From the NCBI RefSeq assembly GCF_016907335.1, contig NZ_JAFBBT010000001.1:1240001-1304000 (forward strand): 64,000 nucleotides of DNA, in the 5' to 3' direction. Shown here piece by piece: positions 59,714-64,000 of this stretch. The translations under genes were made by a program, and so were the position numbers. The notes under the pieces were generated by a model. It saw only the letters and a program-made list of their open reading frames with translations, was not told the DNA's origin and ran no database searches. The first letter of the stretch is position 1; the number at the start of each line of letters is the position of its first letter. The DNA is from Curtobacterium herbarum. Lineage in GTDB: Bacteria; Actinomycetota; Actinomycetes; Actinomycetales; Microbacteriaceae.

Positions 59714-59719
59714 AGGCTA
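59714..59719 (-). promoter_or_regulatory. Putative -10 box of ligase-like copy 2
   Basis: TAGCCT on the minus strand, 7 nt before the GTG at 59706, supporting that start over the upstream ATG at 59727. Confidence 0.5.
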
Positions 59720-59730
59720 GCGCGCACCGG

Positions 59731-61818
59731 TCACCCGCCGAGCGAGTGCAGCGCCGAGCGCAGCGCCGATCCGAGGGCCGGCGCCAGCGTCGTGGCGAAG
59801 GTCGCCGTCAGGTGCGTCGGATCGCGGTGGGTGAGCACCCCGCCGATCACCGCCGGACAGGTCGTCGCCGAGCAGTACCAGTCCGTCAGGTCGACGTACC
59901 GGGCCCGGTCACCGATCGCCGCCACCGCCTGCTCGCTGCCGTCGAAGGCCGCGAGCGCCTGATCACGGGGCAGATCGCAGGCGCCCGTCGTGGGGCCCCG
60001 CATCTGGGCGAGACAGGCGAGCACGTCGTCGCGCGCGGTCGGGTTGTCCCGGAGCGCGATGACCGGCACACCGTGCTCCGTCGCACTGCGCCAGGCCCCG
60101 ACGAGCCCCCGGACGACGGTCTCGTCGGCGTCCGCGGGGTCGGTGGCGATGACCGGGCTCTTGGTCGCGGCGTGCGTCACGACGAGGGCGTCGAGCCCGT
60201 CCGCGTGGTCCTGCACCCAGCGCACCGCGTTCTGCTTCCAGCCCTGGCAGCTGTCGGTGTAGGCCTGGGTCGGTGCCTGCTGCGTCGCGGTGGTGAAGTA
60301 GCAGCCGATGTGCCCGGCGACGTCGATCCGCCAGTGCTCGCGCTCCGCGATCGCCGCGTACGCCGTGATCAACGCGTTGTTGTGCGAGTCGCCGACCGCC
60401 AGCAGGTGCTTCCGGTAGCCGGTCCGCGGTCCGAACGAGCACACGTTGAAGTCCGCGGTGGTGTTCGACCAGCACGCGTCCTCATTGGCGTCGTCGTGGA
60501 GTGCGGCCGCGGGGGCCGGGACACGGACGTCCGCCAGCCGGGGGTTGACGCACGGCTCGGCCGATCCGATGTGGGTCGCCGCCCCGAAGCAGTCCACGTC
60601 CCCACGGGCCAGACGCTCCGTGAACGCCTGGGCCTGGACCTGCTGGACGTGCACCGCCGTCAGGGTGCCGGCACCGAGGGCGACGACGACCGCGGTCGCG
60701 ACCAGGCCGATCACCGCCACCCGGACCGGTCGCATCCGCACCGTCCGGACCCGGGCGCGCAGGGGCTCCTCGACCAGCAGGGTCGACGCCGCCGCGAGCA
60801 CGAGCGCGCCGACCAGGACCGCCAGCTTGCTCGTGGTGCCGAGCGGGTGCCCCAGCACGACCGGCAGCAGGACGACCGCCGGCCAGTGCCAGAGGTAGAT
60901 CGCGTACGAGGTCCGTCCGATGAAGGCCACCGGTGCCGTCCGACCGACGACCTCCAGGGTGCTCCGCGCGCCCGCGGCCAGGACCAGCGCGGCCGAGAGC
61001 ACCGGCAGCAGTGCCGCGGTGCCGGGGAACGGGGTCGACGGCGTGATCACGACGACCGACGCGACGAGACCTGCGACACCCGCCCACGTGCCTCCCGCCC
61101 GGACCGCCGCCACGCGGGCCGAGCGCGCCGCGGCGAGCGGCACGGTCGCGACGAACCCGCCCAACGCGAACTCCCACGCGCGCGTCGCGGTCGAGAAGTA
61201 CGCGATCCCCGGGGCCGTCCGCGTCTCGACCACGCACCAGACCAGGCTCAGCACCCCGACCGTCCCGAGCAGGACCCGGGCGGTCCGGACCGGGTCCTGG
61301 CGGCGTCGGCGCAGCAGGGCGGCCAGCAGCACCAGGAGGACCGGCAGGACGATGTAGAACTGCTCCTCGACCGACAGCGACCAGAAGTGCTGGAACGGCG
61401 ACGGCTGGTTGTCACTGGCCAGGTAGTCGACCGCGTCGGACGCCAACTGCCAGTTCTGCAGGTACACCGTGGCGGCGATGAGCTCCCGGCCGTACTGGCC
61501 CCAGAGCGAGCTCGGCACGACGGCCAGGACCGCGATCCCGGTCACCGTCAGCGTCAGGAAGGCACCGGGCAGGAGCCGCCCGGCACGCCGCGCCCAGAAC
61601 CTCCCCAGCGCGATGCGGCCGGTCCGCACCTGCTCGCGGAGCAGGTGGCCGGTGATGAGGAAGCCGGAGATGACGAAGAACACGTCGACGCCCACGAACC
61701 CGCCCGGCAGCCGGTTCGGCCACAGGTGGTACAGCACGACGGCCACGACGGCGAACGCGCGGAGTGCCTGGACGTCCCAGCGAGTACGGTCGTGAACGGG
61801 TGCAGCTGGCTCGGACAT
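59731..61818 (-). CDS. OafA/YrhL-type acyltransferase with SGNH domain
   Basis: A 695-residue membrane acyltransferase. The Acyl_transf_3 domain (about 10-375) has the N-terminal DVQALRAFAVVAVVLYHLWP, GGFVGVDVFFVISGFLITGHL and FQHFWSLSVEEQFYIVLPV. After a last helix (about 380-400) an outside SGNH-hydrolase-like domain follows, with the nucleophile block LLAVGDSHNN and the late DPTHLTATFA (Asp and His of the triad). Such two-part enzymes add acetyl groups to surface polysaccharides or peptidoglycan. It is upstream of the ligase-like gene (24-nt gap) and likely modifies the same glycan. Confidence 0.93.
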   Translation of the reverse strand: MSEPAAPVHDRTRWDVQALRAFAVVAVVLYHLWPNRLPGGFVGVDVFFVISGFLITGHLLREQVRTGRIALGRFWARRAGRLLPGAFLTLTVTGIAVLAVVPSSLWGQYGRELIAATVYLQNWQLASDAVDYLASDNQPSPFQHFWSLSVEEQFYIVLPVLLVLLAALLRRRRQDPVRTARVLLGTVGVLSLVWCVVETRTAPGIAYFSTATRAWEFALGGFVATVPLAAARSARVAAVRAGGTWAGVAGLVASVVVITPSTPFPGTAALLPVLSAALVLAAGARSTLEVVGRTAPVAFIGRTSYAIYLWHWPAVVLLPVVLGHPLGTTSKLAVLVGALVLAAASTLLVEEPLRARVRTVRMRPVRVAVIGLVATAVVVALGAGTLTAVHVQQVQAQAFTERLARGDVDCFGAATHIGSAEPCVNPRLADVRVPAPAAALHDDANEDACWSNTTADFNVCSFGPRTGYRKHLLAVGDSHNNALITAYAAIAEREHWRIDVAGHIGCYFTTATQQAPTQAYTDSCQGWKQNAVRWVQDHADGLDALVVTHAATKSPVIATDPADADETVVRGLVGAWRSATEHGVPVIALRDNPTARDDVLACLAQMRGPTTGACDLPRDQALAAFDGSEQAVAAIGDRARYVDLTDWYCSATTCPAVIGGVLTHRDPTHLTATFATTLAPALGSALRSALHSLGG

Positions 61819-61898
61819 CGCCGAGAGTCTATGTATCGCGGATCGTGCACGTCGTGCGACGCTCCCGTCCCGCGCTGCTCCGGTCCGGCGCCGCCGGA

Positions 61899-61904
61899 TA
61901 CGCT
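61899..61904 (+). promoter_or_regulatory. Putative -10 box of manA
   Basis: TACGCT, 6 nt before the ATG at 61911, the same hexamer as before rmlC and the biotin carboxylase gene. Confidence 0.55.
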
Positions 61905-61910
61905 CGACCC

Positions 61911-63137
61911 ATGTTCCTCGGCATCACGAACACCCCGCGCGACTACGCCTGGGGGTCCGTCTCCGCGATCCCCGAACTCCTCGGACGGACCGTCACCGGC
62001 GTCCCGCAGGCCGAACTCTGGCTCGGCGCCCACCCCGGCAGCCCGAGCGTCGTGGTCAACCCCGCCATGGTCGGCGGCGCGGACACCCTGCTCGACTGGA
62101 TCGCCGCCGAACCGCAGACCGCCCTCGGCGACGACCGCACCGGTCTGCCCTTCCTGCTCAAGGTCCTCGCCGCCGCCGCCCCGCTCTCGCTGCAGGCGCA
62201 CCCGACGCCCGAGCAGGCGCGCGAGGGCTTCGACCGCGAGGAAGCCGCGGGCGTCCCGATCGACGACCCGGCCCGCAACTACAAGGACCCGTTCCCGAAG
62301 CCCGAGCTCGTCGTCGCACTGAGCGACCGCTTCGAGGCGCTCAGTGGCTTCCGCCCGGTCGCCGACGCGCTCGCCGAGGTCGAGGCGCTCGACGCCGGGT
62401 CCGGGCGGCTGGGCCCGCTCGTCGTGCACCTGCAGCAGGGGCTCGAGGACACCGTGCGCTGGCTCGAGGAGACCGACGACTCCGCCGGGGCCGTGATCGG
62501 CGCGGTCGGACACCTGGCAGCGGAGGCGGTGGCCGCCGCCGACGTCGCCGGGACCACCGTCTCGCCGAACACCGCGACTGCCGCCGACCTCGCCCGGGCC
62601 TACCCGGACGACCCGGGCGTCGTCGTCTCGCTCCTCATGCACCGCGTGACGCTGACCCGCGGCGAGGCCATGTACCTGCCGGCGGGGAACATCCACGCGT
62701 ACCTCGACGGCCTGGGCATCGAGCTGATGGCCCCGTCGGACAACGTGCTCCGCGGCGGCCTGACCCCGAAGCACGTCGACGTGCCCGAGCTCCTGCGCGT
62801 CCTCGACTTCACGGCGTACCCGGCGCCGCTGCTCGAGCCGGAGCACCTCAGCCCGGTCGTCGACCGCTTCGCCCCCGAGGGCGTCGGCTTCGCCCTGGTG
62901 CGGGTCACGAGCGACGGTCGTCCGGTCGGGCTCACGACCGGTGGCACGGCACCGCTGACGGGGCCGTCGATCGCGATCTGCACCGAGGGGGTCGTCACGC
63001 TCGTCGGGGCGCACTCGGCGACGCTGCTCCGCCAGGGGGAGTCCTGCTACGTCACCCCGGACGAGGGCGACGTGTCGGTCGAGGCGGACGCCGGCAGCGG
63101 CCGCACCGCGACGGTCTTCATCGCCACCGGCGCGTAG
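61911..63137 (+). CDS. manA: Mannose-6-phosphate isomerase, class I
   Basis: A 408-residue zinc isomerase linking fructose 6-phosphate and mannose 6-phosphate, the first step to GDP-mannose. It has the N-terminal ITNTPRDYAWGS, LWLGAHPGSPS, the metal-binding LQAHPTPEQA and KPELVVAL, and the late YLPAGNIHAYLDGLGIELMAPSDNVLRGGLTPKHVDV, all diagnostic of type I PMI. It would supply mannose for the mannose synthase at 54618 and other GTs. The stop begins a 40-bp tandem repeat. Confidence 0.95.
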   Translation: MFLGITNTPRDYAWGSVSAIPELLGRTVTGVPQAELWLGAHPGSPSVVVNPAMVGGADTLLDWIAAEPQTALGDDRTGLPFLLKVLAAAAPLSLQAHPTPEQAREGFDREEAAGVPIDDPARNYKDPFPKPELVVALSDRFEALSGFRPVADALAEVEALDAGSGRLGPLVVHLQQGLEDTVRWLEETDDSAGAVIGAVGHLAAEAVAAADVAGTTVSPNTATAADLARAYPDDPGVVVSLLMHRVTLTRGEAMYLPAGNIHAYLDGLGIELMAPSDNVLRGGLTPKHVDVPELLRVLDFTAYPAPLLEPEHLSPVVDRFAPEGVGFALVRVTSDGRPVGLTTGGTAPLTGPSIAICTEGVVTLVGAHSATLLRQGESCYVTPDEGDVSVEADAGSGRTATVFIATGA

Positions 63138-63209
63138 GCCGGCGCTCCCGGGCGGACCAGCCGGTCCGCCCGCGGGGGCCGGCACTCCCGGGCGGACCAG
63201 CCGGTCCGC
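63137..63209. repeat. 40-bp tandem duplication with hairpins between manA and galE
   Basis: Units begin at 63137 (last base of the manA stop) and 63177. They match at 32 of 33 bases over 63137-63169 and 63177-63209. Each contains a hairpin with 8-bp (first copy) or 7-bp stem around GCGGACC-AGCC-GGTCCGC, so the duplication doubled a likely terminator. The galE -10 box begins right after the second copy. Confidence 0.88.
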
Positions 63210-63215
63210 TAGCGT
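63210..63215 (+). promoter_or_regulatory. Putative -10 box of galE
   Basis: TAGCGT directly after the second repeat hairpin and 6 nt before the ATG at 63222. Confidence 0.55.
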
Positions 63216-63221
63216 GGCGGC

Positions 63222-64000
63222 ATGAGTTGGTTGGTCACCGGCGGTGCCGGGTACATCGGGTCCCACGTAGTCCGAGCGCTCGTCGCGGCGGGCCTCGACA
63301 CGGTCGCGCTCGACGACCTCTCGAGCGGCTTCCGCGCGTTCGTGCCGGAGAGCGTGCCGTTCGTCGAGGGCACGATCCTGGACGGCGAGCTCCTCGCCCG
63401 CACGCTCCGCGAGCACGAGGTCACCGGTGTCGTGCACGTCGCGGGCTTCAAGTACGCGGGGGTCTCGGTGGAGCGGCCGCTGCACACCTACGAGCAGAAC
63501 GTGACCGGCATGGCGACCCTGCTCCGTGCCTCCGCGGACGCCGGGGTCGACAAGGTCGTGTTCTCCTCGAGCGCCGCGGTCTACGGCACGCCGGACGTCG
63601 ACGTGGTCGTCGAGGAGACCCCGAAGGCCCCCGAGTCCCCGTACGGCGAGTCGAAGCTCGTCGGCGAGTGGCTGCTCCGCGACATGGAGGTCGCCGCAGG
63701 CTTCACCACCACCTCGCTGCGCTACTTCAACGTCGTCGGGTCGGGGGAGCCGGACCTGTACGACGCCAGCCCGCACAACCTCTTCCCGCTCGTCTTCGAC
63801 GCCCTGCTGGCCGGTCGGACGCCGCGGATCAACGGCGACGACTACGCCACGCCGGACGGCACGTGCGTCCGTGACTACGTGCACGTCGCCGACCTGGCGC
63901 ACTCGCACGCGGTCGCCGCTCGCAAGCTCGAAGCGGGGGAGCCGCTGCAGCGCGCGTACAACCTCGGCAGCGGGGACGGCGTGAGCGTCCGCCAGATCAT
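63222..64000 (+). CDS. galE: UDP-glucose 4-epimerase, N-terminal part
   Basis: The first 259 residues of an extended SDR; the gene runs off the window. It interconverts UDP-glucose and UDP-galactose. It has VTGGAGYIGSHVV (from residue 5), VVHVAGFKYAGVSVE, SSSAAVYG, catalytic YGESK, LRYFNVVGSG and the late CVRDYVHVADLAHSH, all typical of GalE. It follows manA and a duplicated terminator and would add galactose donors to the polysaccharide supply set. Confidence 0.93.
   Translation, partial: MSWLVTGGAGYIGSHVVRALVAAGLDTVALDDLSSGFRAFVPESVPFVEGTILDGELLARTLREHEVTGVVHVAGFKYAGVSVERPLHTYEQNVTGMATLLRASADAGVDKVVFSSSAAVYGTPDVDVVVEETPKAPESPYGESKLVGEWLLRDMEVAAGFTTTSLRYFNVVGSGEPDLYDASPHNLFPLVFDALLAGRTPRINGDDYATPDGTCVRDYVHVADLAHSHAVAARKLEAGEPLQRAYNLGSGDGVSVRQI

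Noticed and set aside
57619-62322. A 1567-codon plus-strand open frame
   Set aside because: It is a shadow of high-GC genes, mostly of the minus-strand ligase-like and acyltransferase genes, has low-complexity Arg/Asp/Gly composition and no family motif.
63137-63209. Attachment sites of a mobile element
   Set aside because: The 33-bp direct repeats are 40 bp apart with nothing between them but their own sequence, so no element is flanked.

Overview
The window is a high-GC (about 70 percent) chromosomal segment from an actinobacterium. The gene families fit Microbacteriaceae, and Curtobacterium is my best guess, not a proof: an actinobacterial acyl-CoA carboxylase set with a small epsilon subunit, a purine nucleoside phosphorylase next to a phosphosugar mutase, GtrA next to purK, and a large rhamnose-polysaccharide locus. 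Coding density is very high, 4-nt ATGA/GTGA overlaps are common, and many first genes have a TAnnnT box 6 to 9 nt before the start codon, which suggests leaderless transcripts. I see no tRNA, rRNA, CRISPR array, insertion sequence or phage gene.

Layout. 1-7134 is mostly housekeeping: the 3' end of purine nucleoside phosphorylase, a phosphosugar mutase, an AbiEi/DUF559-like gene bracketed by two related long palindromes, biotin carboxylase/BCCP, a Maf protein with an insertion, and an RNA methyltransferase. 7135-10493 is a response regulator, sensor kinase and membrane protein operon. 10494-10982 is the only gene-free stretch over 300 bp and holds hairpins and tandem repeats. 10983-14257 holds accE, accD, birA and a PH-domain protein. 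14339-21511 has ugd, then a two-gene cassette (GT-C-like membrane protein plus pentapeptide/Ig-like surface protein) present twice in tandem, then gtrA. 21647-26283 has purK, a secreted GH6 glucanase sitting between purK and purE, purE and a lipoprotein.

From 26374 to the right edge the window is a surface-polysaccharide locus: about ten glycosyltransferases, the complete dTDP-rhamnose set (rmlB, rmlD, rmlC, rmlA), a Wzm/Wzt-type ABC exporter, two DUF2142-type membrane proteins, a flippase-like protein, a secreted transglycosylase-like protein with four repeats, a polyprenol-phosphate mannose synthase, two O-antigen-ligase-like proteins each near a member of a second membrane family (motif WAED), an SGNH acyltransferase, manA and the start of galE.

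How they work together. ManA, the mutase, Ugd, GalE and RmlABCD can supply mannose, glucuronate, galactose and rhamnose donors. The many GT2/GT4 enzymes would build the chains, Wzm/Wzt would export them, and GT-C-like, ligase-like and acyltransferase membrane proteins would finish them outside the membrane. Acyl-CoA carboxylase subunits (accC, accD, accE) and their biotin ligase (birA) form a separate theme on the left.

The most unusual signals are (i) short tandem repeats that overlap or abut stop codons of many genes, (ii) the palindrome-bracketed AbiEi/DUF559-like gene, and (iii) the duplicated GT-C plus pentapeptide cassette, with a second duplicated membrane family further right.
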